A stretch of DNA of 58,567 bases from GCA-2733415 sp049614485 (GTDB taxonomy: Bacteria; Bacteroidota; Bacteroidia; Flavobacteriales; Flavobacteriaceae), in NCBI GenBank assembly GCA_049614485.1, contig JBMZDR010000014.1, forward strand, positions 1-58,567, read 5' to 3'. The translations under genes and the position numbers were made by a program. The notes below the pieces were generated by a model. That model was not told where the DNA came from. It saw nothing but the letters and a program-made list of their open reading frames with translations, and made no database searches. Below are positions 52,130 through 58,567 of the stretch, in pieces. The stretch's first letter is position 1. Every line of letters starts with the position of its first letter.

Positions 52130-53422
52130 TTAAGGGAGTGTTATTTTCAACTGCTTAATTCGTTTTTTATCTAAAGATTCAATTGTAAAAACGAAATCTT
52201 CAAATGCAATTTGTTCTCCTTTTTTAGGAAAAGCACCAGATATTTCTAACACAAAACCAGCAATAGTTTCAGATTCACCTTTATTTTTATCAAATAATTC
52301 GGAATCAATACGCGTTACCTTATAAAGGTCTTTCAGAGACGTTTTACCTTCAAAAACATAATTTTTATCGTCTAGTTTAGAATATACTAAATCATCATCA
52401 TCAAACTCATCGCTAATATCACCAATAATTTCTTCAATAATATCTTCTAAGGATACGATACCTGATGTACCCCCATACTCATCAACAACAATAGCCAAGT
52501 GCACTTTTTTATCTTGGAATTCCTTTAGCAAATCATCTAGTTTTTTGTTTTCAGGAACAAAGAATGGCTCACGGATTAACCCCTGCCATTTTACTGTTTT
52601 TTTTCCCAAATATGGCAATAAATCTTTAACGTATAGTATCCCCAATATTTTATCTAAACTCTCTTCATACACTGGTATTCTTGAGTACCCTGCTTTAGTT
52701 ATTTGAGTTACAATTTCAGAGAACGACTCTACAACATCAAGCGCAAAAATATCAATTCTTGGGCGCATAACCTGTCTTGTATCAGTGTTACCAAATGACA
52801 CGATTCCCTTCAACATTTTTTGCTCCTCATCTGTAGTTTCTTCTTCAGATGTTAGTTCTAATGCTTGAGAAAGCTGATTGACATTTAAATTTGATTTTGT
52901 TTTTGCTAGTTTGTCTTCTAAAAAAGTAGTTCCCATTTGCATAGGAATACTCAGTACTGCAAACATTTTTTCTAACACAACTAATGGCTTAGCCATGAAA
53001 CCAGAAAACTTTTCATTGTTCCTACTTGCATACACTTTAGGTAAAATCTCACCAAAGAGTAATATTAAAAAAGTTACTACTACAACCTCAATAACAAAAC
53101 GAATAGTGTTAGAGAATTCATCAAAAAGAACACTACTTAAAGACGCGAATAGTAATACAATTGCAATGTTTATAAAGTTATTAGCTACTAAAATTGTGGC
53201 TAACAATCGTTTAGGCGAGCTTAATAATCTAGCTACCAAAATTCTGTTTTTAAACGTGTCAGATTCAGAACTTAACTGTGACTGAGTTAAGGAAAAGAAA
53301 GCAACTTCTGCTCCTGAAATTAATGCCGAACACATTAACAACACAATTAAGACCACCACACTAATAAGTGCGCTACTGTTAAATGCGACTAAAGGAATTA
53401 TACTAAAAAAACTGGGGTCCAA
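52130..53422 (-). CDS. gldE: gliding motility-associated protein GldE
   Basis: The 430-residue protein has the HlyC/CorC layout: a DUF21 membrane domain of three to four helices (about 18-170), a CBS pair (about 205-335; MRPRIDIFALDV ... VVDEYGGTSGIVSLEDIIEEIIGDI) and a C-terminal transporter-associated domain (about 350-425). In Flavobacterium, GldE overexpression partly compensates gldD point mutations, and the genes are neighbours there. Here about 1.5 kb with pheS separates them. It follows ssb by 26 bases, probably as one transcript with it. Confidence 0.9.
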   Translation of the reverse strand: MDPSFFSIIPLVAFNSSALISVVVLIVLLMCSALISGAEVAFFSLTQSQLSSESDTFKNRILVARLLSSPKRLLATILVANNFINIAIVLLFASLSSVLFDEFSNTIRFVIEVVVVTFLILLFGEILPKVYASRNNEKFSGFMAKPLVVLEKMFAVLSIPMQMGTTFLEDKLAKTKSNLNVNQLSQALELTSEEETTDEEQKMLKGIVSFGNTDTRQVMRPRIDIFALDVVESFSEIVTQITKAGYSRIPVYEESLDKILGILYVKDLLPYLGKKTVKWQGLIREPFFVPENKKLDDLLKEFQDKKVHLAIVVDEYGGTSGIVSLEDIIEEIIGDISDEFDDDDLVYSKLDDKNYVFEGKTSLKDLYKVTRIDSELFDKNKGESETIAGFVLEISGAFPKKGEQIAFEDFVFTIESLDKKRIKQLKITLP

Positions 53423-53448
53423 TGCTATTTAAGATTCGTTAAACTTAA

Positions 53449-53874
53449 TTAAAAAGGCAAATCATCATTATCATTAGATGCTGCCTGTGGTGGTGTTTTC
53501 GCTTGCTGACTAGCGTCTGGCATTTGACTTACGCCTTCAGATTTTGGTGATAAAAAGGTAAAATCTTGTACTTGTATTTCTGTTGAATATCTAGTATTCC
53601 CATCTTCACCTTGCCATTGCCTTGACTTTATACGTCCTTCAACATATATTTTATCGCCTTTTTTTAAGTATTTTTCACAAATCTCGGCTGCTTTATTTCG
53701 CACAACTATATTATGCCATTCGGTATTTGTAATACGTTCACCCGTTTGCTTACTTGTATATGATTCACTTGTAGCTATTGGAAATCTTCCAACACAATTA
53801 CCGCCTTCAAAATAATGCATTTTAACATCATCTCCTAAGTTACCTATTAACATTACTTTATTTAGTGTACTCAT
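53449..53874 (-). CDS. ssb: single-stranded DNA-binding protein
   Basis: The 141-residue protein has an N-terminal OB fold (about 1-110; LNKVMLIGNLGDDVKMHYFEGG, TEWHNIVVRNKAAEICEKYLKKGDKIYVEGRI). A Gln/Ala-rich linker leads to the acidic tip DNDDLPF, which recruits repair and replication proteins. It forms tetramers covering single-stranded DNA. It lies between mutY and gldE, as in other flavobacteria, and has its own -7 element. Confidence 0.95.
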   Translation of the reverse strand: MSTLNKVMLIGNLGDDVKMHYFEGGNCVGRFPIATSESYTSKQTGERITNTEWHNIVVRNKAAEICEKYLKKGDKIYVEGRIKSRQWQGEDGNTRYSTEIQVQDFTFLSPKSEGVSQMPDASQQAKTPPQAASNDNDDLPF

Positions 53875-53893
53875 AATTACGTTACGTTTATAT

Positions 53894-53901
53894 CAAAAAT
53901 A
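53894..53901 (-). promoter_or_regulatory. -7 promoter element for ssb
   Basis: TATTTTTG on the minus strand, 19 bases upstream of the ssb ATG. Exact -7 match. Confidence 0.5.
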
Positions 53902-53918
53902 GTAAATTTTTAATTCAT

Positions 53919-54959
53919 TTATAGTGAGAATTCTTTAATAAAATTTGCAATTAACACTGGAACCGGATAGTTTTCTATTTCTGACAATGGTATTGCATCG
54001 TTTAACTTTTCATTTGTAGTTGCAATCCAGAACTGCGCATGAATATGTTGGTGTGATAATTTATGTATAATTGGCGATTCATTATACAAGCTTAAATCAT
54101 AGGCTGTAGCAAACAACTCTTCTTTAACCACTTCTGCTAACAATTCATCATAAGTGATTTTTCCTGAGGCTTCTATGAGAGGAAATTCATACAAGCTTGC
54201 CCATATTCCTTTTGCTGGTCTTTTCTTTAAAACACTTGTTTCATTATTAGAAATTGGCACAATATAATTAAAGTAACGTTTTTTTATTTTGGTTTTTTTG
54301 AGCTTTACGGGCAACTGAGCAACCTTAGATTCTTTTAAAGCCAAACATCTGGTGTTAAAAATGCAACTATCACACATTGGCTTTTTAGGCGTGCAATGGC
54401 GCGCACCAAACTCCATTATAGCTTGATTATTAGTGTCAGGTTGGTTTTTATCTAATAATTCTTGAGCTAATTTAGAAAATAATTTTTGCCCTTCAGTAGA
54501 GTTAATAGGCACATCTATACCATATAGTCTAGACAAAACTCTAAACACATTCCCATCAAGGACAGCTTTTGGTTCTTGATAACAAATAGACGCAATAGCA
54601 CTGGCCGTATAATCACCTACACCCTTTAACTTTTTTAACTCGGAGTAATTATTTGGAAAAACACCGTTTAATTCATGTGCAACATATTTAGCTGTACTGT
54701 GCAAATTTCTGGCGCGTGAATAATACCCTAAGCCTTGCCATAATTTTAAAACCTGTTCTTCATTAGCATTTGCAAGATCATTTACTGACGGAAACACCTC
54801 TAAAAATTTTAAATAATAAGGCAATCCTTGAGCAACTTGAGTTTGTTGCAGCATGATTTCTGACAGCCATATGCGGTATGGATCAGTCGTTTTACGCCAC
54901 GGCAACTCACGCTTGTTAATTAAGTACCACTTAATGAGTGGTTTAGATATATTCGACAT
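53919..54959 (-). CDS. mutY: A/G-specific adenine glycosylase
   Basis: The 346-residue base-excision enzyme removes adenine mispaired with 8-oxoguanine. The catalytic Glu is in SEIMLQQTQV (about 33-42). The helix-hairpin-helix is LKKLKGVGDYTASAIASI (about 107-124) and the catalytic Asp is in VLDGNVFRVLSR (about 132-143). The four cluster cysteines follow as C-x6-C-x2-C-x5-C (about 188-205). A NUDIX-like C-terminal domain recognises 8-oxoG. It is divergent from hup; no exact -7 element is visible on its side. Confidence 0.95.
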   Translation of the reverse strand: MSNISKPLIKWYLINKRELPWRKTTDPYRIWLSEIMLQQTQVAQGLPYYLKFLEVFPSVNDLANANEEQVLKLWQGLGYYSRARNLHSTAKYVAHELNGVFPNNYSELKKLKGVGDYTASAIASICYQEPKAVLDGNVFRVLSRLYGIDVPINSTEGQKLFSKLAQELLDKNQPDTNNQAIMEFGARHCTPKKPMCDSCIFNTRCLALKESKVAQLPVKLKKTKIKKRYFNYIVPISNNETSVLKKRPAKGIWASLYEFPLIEASGKITYDELLAEVVKEELFATAYDLSLYNESPIIHKLSHQHIHAQFWIATTNEKLNDAIPLSEIENYPVPVLIANFIKEFSL

Positions 54960-55040
54960 TTTGTTTTATATTTGGCTAAATTAATTTTTTATCTGGTTAA
55001 ATTTTAATCATTTAGCATTTCTGTTTGGAATTTTAATTAG

Positions 55041-55048
55041 TATATTTG
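55041..55048 (+). promoter_or_regulatory. -7 promoter element for hup
   Basis: TATATTTG, an exact -7 match 43 bases before the ATG. The nearest upstream TTG is too close (13 bases). Confidence 0.55.
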
Positions 55049-55091
55049 CACACCTAAAATTTTAACTAAAAGGACTTAATATTTAATAGAA

Positions 55092-55382
55092 ATGACAAAA
55101 GCAGATATCGTAACTAAAATCTCAGATCAGTTAGGAATAGAAAAAGGTGATGTACAAGCAACTGTTGAATCTTTTATGAATGAAGTGAAAAATTCATTAG
55201 AAAGTGGTGACAACGTATATTTAAGAGGTTTCGGAAGTTTTATAATTAAAACAAGAGCTGAAAAAACTGGAAGAAATATTTCAAAAAACACTACAATTAA
55301 AATACCAGCACATAATATCCCTGCATTTAAGCCAGCTAAAGTATTTTTAGAAGGTGTAAAGTCTAATGTAGAAGTAAAATAA
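55092..55382 (+). CDS. HU/IHF family DNA-binding protein
   Basis: The 96-residue nucleoid protein shows the whole HU fold: the N-terminal helices TKADIVTKISDQLGIEKGDVQATVESFMNEV (about 2-32), the core strand DNVYLRGFGSFIIKTR (about 39-54), and a DNA-binding arm with the conserved ARKGRNP-like stretch replaced by AEKTGRNISKNTTIKIPAHNIPAF. It bends DNA as a dimer. The next gene, a 29-codon basic protein, starts 31 bases after its stop, so they are probably cotranscribed. Confidence 0.95.
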   Translation: MTKADIVTKISDQLGIEKGDVQATVESFMNEVKNSLESGDNVYLRGFGSFIIKTRAEKTGRNISKNTTIKIPAHNIPAFKPAKVFLEGVKSNVEVK

Positions 55383-55413
55383 AACGAATTATTAATCTAA
55401 AAAATTTCAAATT

Positions 55414-55503
55414 ATGCCAAGTGGTAAAAAAAGAAAAAGACATAAGGTAGCAACGCACAAGCGTAAAAAGCGTAGAAGAGCTAACCGTCACAAGAAAAAG
55501 TAG
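55414..55503 (+). CDS. 29-residue highly basic protein, AURKAIP1/COX24 (mS38/bS22-like) type
   Basis: The ORF begins MPSGKKRKRHKVATHKRKKR and ends at TAG 55503. About 18 of 29 residues are Lys, Arg or His. The spacing of basic residues resembles the C-terminal mS38 (AURKAIP1/COX24) motif and mycobacterial bS22, tiny proteins buried in the small ribosomal subunit. Such ORFs next to rng are, as I recall, conserved in Bacteroidota. It has an in-frame ATG 31 bases after hup and a terminator that starts inside its last codons. A ribosomal role is inference from composition and family resemblance. Confidence 0.8.
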   Translation: MPSGKKRKRHKVATHKRKKRRRANRHKKK

Positions 55504-55527
55504 TTTTAAACTACTTTTTCTTTTTTA
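55495..55527 (+). terminator. terminator of hup and the 29-residue gene
   Basis: The arms 55495-55506 and 55508-55519 are complementary (AAAAAGTAGTTT). The stop codon TAG lies in the 5' arm. A T-rich tail follows. Confidence 0.75.
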
Positions 55528-55601
55528 AAAAGAATGTTCTTTGAAATAGAGTTTTAAAACTCACCGGTTGAAATACCTGTAAAAAAATGTAAATCCATCT
55601 G

Positions 55602-55618
55602 TACTATACATTATAGTA
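55602..55618 (+). repeat. inverted repeat upstream of rng
   Basis: TACTATA and TATAGTA flank a CAT loop, 19 bases before the GTG start of rng. It could be an operator or an RNA hairpin for autoregulation; the stem is almost all A-T. Confidence 0.4.
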
Positions 55619-55637
55619 TGGATAAAAATTAATTAGA

Positions 55638-57185
55638 GTGAACAAAGAATTAATTATTAGATCCGGTTCCTCGAAAGTTGATTTTGCCTTATTAAAAGAT
55701 GGAAAATTAATCGAATTACATAAAGAAGATAACAGTGGTGCTCAATTTAACGTAGGAGACATATTTCTTGCGAAAATTAGAAAAACTGTTCCTGGACTTA
55801 ATGCAGCTTTTGTAAATGTTGGCTATGAAAAAGACGCCTTTTTACATTATCATGACTTAGGACCTAAGGTACCTTCTTTATTAAAGTTCGTAAAAAGTGT
55901 AAGCACAGGTAAATTAAAAGATTTTAGTCTACAAAATTTCCCGTTTGAAAAAGAGATTGACAAAGACGGAAGCGTTAATGACGCCCTAAAGTCAAATCAA
56001 TCTATTTTAGTACAAATTGTAAAAGAACCAATTTCTACAAAAGGACCACGATTAAGCTCAGAGCTATCAATAGCAGGGCGATTTATTGTTTTGGTTCCTT
56101 TTTCTGATCGTGTTTCTATCTCTCAAAAAATTGAAGATAGAGCCGAAAAGAGCCGTTTAAAGAAATTAGTTCATAGCATTAAACCGAAAGGATTTGGTGT
56201 TATAGTTCGTACCGTAGCGGAAGGCAAAAAAGTAGCCGAACTGGACAAAGACATGCAAAATTTGCTATCCAAGTGGACAGCAATGTGCAAAAAACTTCAT
56301 AAAGCAGAAGTACCCTCAGCAGTATTGAGCGAAATGGACAAAGCATCATCTATATTAAGAGATGTGTTTAATGATACATTTTCAGCCATTCATGTTGATG
56401 ACAAAGCGCTTTATGGCGACATTAAAGAAACAGTGCAACGCATTGCACCGAAGAAAGAATCTATTGTCAAGTTACACCAATCTGATGTGCCTATTTTTGA
56501 AAAATATGGAGTAGAACGTCAGATCAAATCATCTTTTGGACAAACAGTTTCCTCTAGTAAAGGAACGTATTTAGTTATTGAACACACTGAAGCTTTACAC
56601 GTTATTGATGTAAACAGCGGTAACCGTTCTAACAAATCCAAAAGCCAAGAAGACACAGCTCTTGAAGTTAATATTATTGCAGCAACTGAAGTTGCAAGAC
56701 AATTGAGACTTAGAGACATGGGAGGAATTATAGTTGTTGATTTTATCGACATGTCAAGTCCTGAAAACAGGAAAAAACTATTTCATCATTTAAAAGATGA
56801 AATGGAAAGCGATAAAGCAAAACATAAAATTCTACCGCCAAGTAAGTTTGGATTGATACAAATAACTCGACAACGCGTTAGACCAGAAATGAATATCAAA
56901 ACATTAGAAAAAAATCCTAATGGCAAAAACGGAGCAGAAGTTGAAGCTCCTATTGTATTGATACAAAAAATCACTTCTGATTTAGATCGCATATTAGCCA
57001 AGAACCCTAAAAAAGTGACACTTAATGTGCATCCTTTTATAGCTGCATTCTTAAAACAAGGATTTCCATCAATCCGTTCTAAGTGGTTTTTAGAACATAA
57101 AAAATGGATTAAAATATTACCTAGAGATGCTTACACATACCTAGAATATCATTTTTATAATGATAAAGGAAAACGTATTAAATAA
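55638..57185 (+). CDS. rng: Rne/Rng family endoribonuclease
   Basis: The 515-residue protein has an S1 RNA-binding domain near the N-terminus (about 40-130; GDIFLAKIRKTVPGLNAAFVNVGYEKDAFLH). The RNase E/G catalytic site follows, with Asp in VIDVNSGNRSNKSKSQEDTALEVN (about 320-343) and IIVVDFIDMSS (about 365-375). It processes rRNA and decays mRNA. It lacks the long C-terminal scaffold of E. coli RNase E, so it is RNase G-sized. The start is a GTG (55638), supported by the conserved N-terminus NKELIIRSGSS. It is transcribed separately from hup, with a strong terminator. Confidence 0.94.
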   Translation: MNKELIIRSGSSKVDFALLKDGKLIELHKEDNSGAQFNVGDIFLAKIRKTVPGLNAAFVNVGYEKDAFLHYHDLGPKVPSLLKFVKSVSTGKLKDFSLQNFPFEKEIDKDGSVNDALKSNQSILVQIVKEPISTKGPRLSSELSIAGRFIVLVPFSDRVSISQKIEDRAEKSRLKKLVHSIKPKGFGVIVRTVAEGKKVAELDKDMQNLLSKWTAMCKKLHKAEVPSAVLSEMDKASSILRDVFNDTFSAIHVDDKALYGDIKETVQRIAPKKESIVKLHQSDVPIFEKYGVERQIKSSFGQTVSSSKGTYLVIEHTEALHVIDVNSGNRSNKSKSQEDTALEVNIIAATEVARQLRLRDMGGIIVVDFIDMSSPENRKKLFHHLKDEMESDKAKHKILPPSKFGLIQITRQRVRPEMNIKTLEKNPNGKNGAEVEAPIVLIQKITSDLDRILAKNPKKVTLNVHPFIAAFLKQGFPSIRSKWFLEHKKWIKILPRDAYTYLEYHFYNDKGKRIK

Positions 57186-57216
57186 AAAAAGCCACTCATA
57201 TGAGTGGCTTTTTTTT
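57183..57216. terminator. bidirectional terminator after rng
   Basis: The palindrome of GCCACTCAT (57191-57199) and its complement (57200-57208) is flanked by an A-run and eight T residues. It begins in the rng stop codon. Confidence 0.9.
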
Positions 57217-57236
57217 GCGTTATACTGAAGTAGAAA

Positions 57237-58130
57237 TTAATTTCCTCCTTCAACTAAAATATTATCGTAATAAAAGTGTTCATCACTTGCCCATGTATTC
57301 GATGTTATTCTTATGCGAAGTGTCGTACCACTTAAACCAGATACAGACACTTGTCCTGTTGGAAATGTACCGTCCGCTAATAATGGTGCTACAAGCGTAT
57401 GATCTGCTGTACCATTACCGCCATAATCAGCTACCAGAGTCCATGCCCCTCCATCAATGGAATACTCTATATTAACAAAGTCATTTTGATTGTTTGAATT
57501 ATCTGTACCATGACTCGCAGTGTTATATTCTAAATCACCAGAGGCGTCAATATCTACTGAAAAACAAACTGTTGCAAAACCTGATATACTTACGGCCTCT
57601 GTAATTAATGAAACTGGACCATCTGTATTGTTTAATTCAAATTGACCACCTGCATTTGTGTACGCATAGTCATTATCTTGATTTAAAAAGTCAGCTAAAC
57701 TATCATCAATAGTCCATGTTACCCCACCTGGGTAATCTCCAGAATCATTTCTCCTATCACGACCGGTATTAAGTGCATAGCCTGAAAAATCTTCTAAATA
57801 AATTTGCGTATCACAGACAGCCACAGAAGGCGTATTACAGTTTATACTACGCCAAACTGTTTGTTCAGCATCATATACATCCCAACACCATTTTCCAGTA
57901 CCAGAATCACTTACAAACACCATTAACCCATCATCTGTTCCTGCTACAGGTATAGCTGCTTGCTCTGCCTCTGTAACTACCGGCATAATAAACCCGCCAA
58001 CTTTGGTTGTGTCATAATTAGCTGTTTCTAAATGCAAAACTGCAGCAGAACTTGGCGTTGTTGTACCAATACCAATTTGAGCATAAGAAAAACTAGTTAT
58101 TGCTAAAAAAATAAATATAATTTTTTTCAT
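57237..58130 (-). CDS. secreted surface protein, jelly-roll-like C-terminal domain
   Basis: The 297-residue protein has a signal peptide (residues 1-17, SFSYAQ) followed by IGIGTTTPSSAAVLHLE, the typical opening of Bacteroidota exported proteins with a short beta-rich domain (about 18-100). A Gly/Asp/Asn-rich domain of about 190 residues follows (about 107-297), ending FYYDNILVEGGN. It looks like a carbohydrate-binding-type beta sandwich (DFVNIEYSIDGGAWTLVADYGGNG). It has no type IX C-terminal sorting domain. Its ATG is 6 bases from the stop of the upstream gene, which ends in a similar sequence (YVGFDNFKVQ). Confidence 0.75.
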   Translation of the reverse strand: MKKIIFIFLAITSFSYAQIGIGTTTPSSAAVLHLETANYDTTKVGGFIMPVVTEAEQAAIPVAGTDDGLMVFVSDSGTGKWCWDVYDAEQTVWRSINCNTPSVAVCDTQIYLEDFSGYALNTGRDRRNDSGDYPGGVTWTIDDSLADFLNQDNDYAYTNAGGQFELNNTDGPVSLITEAVSISGFATVCFSVDIDASGDLEYNTASHGTDNSNNQNDFVNIEYSIDGGAWTLVADYGGNGTADHTLVAPLLADGTFPTGQVSVSGLSGTTLRIRITSNTWASDEHFYYDNILVEGGN

Positions 58131-58136
58131 ACTTAT

Positions 58137-58567
58137 TTATTGAACTTTAAAATTATCAAACCCAACATAGTCAGTCCCACCATTACATTGAACAATAATT
58201 TCTACATGAAAATTTGTTACAATATCTGGTATTCCAACTGAAACCATTCCACTTGAGCCATCGTTACAACCTGTACAAAGATCAACAACACCTTGCCCCA
58301 CACCATCATGAAAAATTTGATATCTAAAATAATCCCCAGCTGTATTAAAATCATTTGAGTCATAATCAAATGTAAATGTTGCCCCAGTAATTCCAGACAC
58401 ATCAATTTGATCGAAAGTTAAAACACCTTCACCAGTTGTACCATTCCCTTCATCATCTAAATCACGTACTCCAAAAAAATTATCTGTTAAAGTTAAGCCT
58501 GACAACTCAGTTCCGTCTGTTACATCATAATACCCATCTGTCCCATTTTGAAAATAAGCAATATTTG
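58137..58567 (-). CDS. C-terminal part of a secreted beta-sandwich protein (runs off the window)
   Basis: The frame is open from the stop at 58137 to the window edge, giving at least 143 codons of C-terminal sequence; the TTG at 58505 is internal, not a start. The fragment is rich in Gly, Asp and aromatic residues (FTFDYDSNDFNTAGDYFRYQ; LCTGCNDGSSG with a possible disulfide) and ends YVGFDNFKVQ. That matches the ending of the downstream protein (FYYDNILVEGG). Both may carry the same beta-sandwich domain. It is cotranscribed with the downstream gene (6-base gap). The full size and role are not visible. Confidence 0.7.
   Translation of the reverse strand, partial: NIAYFQNGTDGYYDVTDGTELSGLTLTDNFFGVRDLDDEGNGTTGEGVLTFDQIDVSGITGATFTFDYDSNDFNTAGDYFRYQIFHDGVGQGVVDLCTGCNDGSSGMVSVGIPDIVTNFHVEIIVQCNGGTDYVGFDNFKVQ

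Noticed and set aside
1..58567. CRISPR arrays, prophage, insertion sequences, tRNA or rRNA genes
   Set aside because: I saw no spaced repeats, transposase or phage genes, terminal inverted repeats or tRNA-like cloverleafs with CCA-proximal stems anywhere in the window.

Overview
This AT-rich window comes from a member of the Bacteroidota, most likely a marine Flavobacteriaceae. The support is TAnnTTTG (-7) promoters, some paired with a TTG -33 element, few Shine-Dalgarno sequences, the gliding genes gldD and gldE, an rplM/rpsI-rpsB-tsf-pyrH-frr block of flavobacterial type, a CarboxypepD_reg-like TonB receptor, and an NrdB that carries an ATP-cone. I see no rRNA, tRNA, CRISPR array, insertion sequence, prophage or plasmid feature. 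It reads as core chromosome.

Layout. 1-85: the 5' end of sucA. 260-805: a small beta-barrel protein. 802-2160: a polyprenyl synthase with a small partner gene, on the minus strand. 2205-8908: a TetR-TolC-MFP-RND efflux operon with a likely autoregulatory operator. 9155-11530: aspS, a small membrane protein and a cold-shock protein. 11555-14775: a dNTPase and a SulP transporter, on the minus strand. 14943-23573: a probable phosphate-acquisition island holding a TonB receptor, a beta-helix lipoprotein, an OprO/P-type porin and a PiT transporter with a PhoU-like tail. 23756-28178: rplM-rpsI-rpsB-tsf, pyrH and frr. 28244-30631: an MMPL/RND exporter. 30945-34517: asnS, rpoN and a PAP2-like membrane protein. 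34514-38769: a PorT-like barrel protein and an M16 protease pair. 38820-40672: an EamA permease, an HMA lipoprotein and a small membrane protein. 40832-43901: nrdBA. 44267-46352: a DUF3109 protein, MarC and a single-domain flavoprotein. 46507-49939: an S41 protease, dCMP deaminase, a HupE/UreJ protein and a zinc protease. 50029-57185: the conserved flavobacterial mutY-ssb-gldE-(118 aa protein, pheS)-gldD block, divergent from hup, a 29-residue basic protein and rng. 57237-58567: two secreted, probably surface, proteins, the second running off the window.

How genes work together. The TetR regulator probably controls its own tripartite pump. Upstream of the TonB receptor, the porin and PiT there are 7-bp TAACATT-like repeats at 11-bp period. 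This is the geometry of PhoB boxes, so the three loci may form one phosphate-starvation regulon: surface capture, outer-membrane passage, then inner-membrane uptake. The two M16 genes are translationally coupled and encode one catalytic and one non-catalytic subunit. nrdB and nrdA form one transcript, with allosteric activity control moved onto NrdB.

No obviously new defence or mobile system is present. The points most worth checking are the Pho-like boxes, the Asn substitutions in the RND proton relay, a gldD gene without a normal start codon, the rpsB leader, and the unannotated 29-codon gene next to rng.
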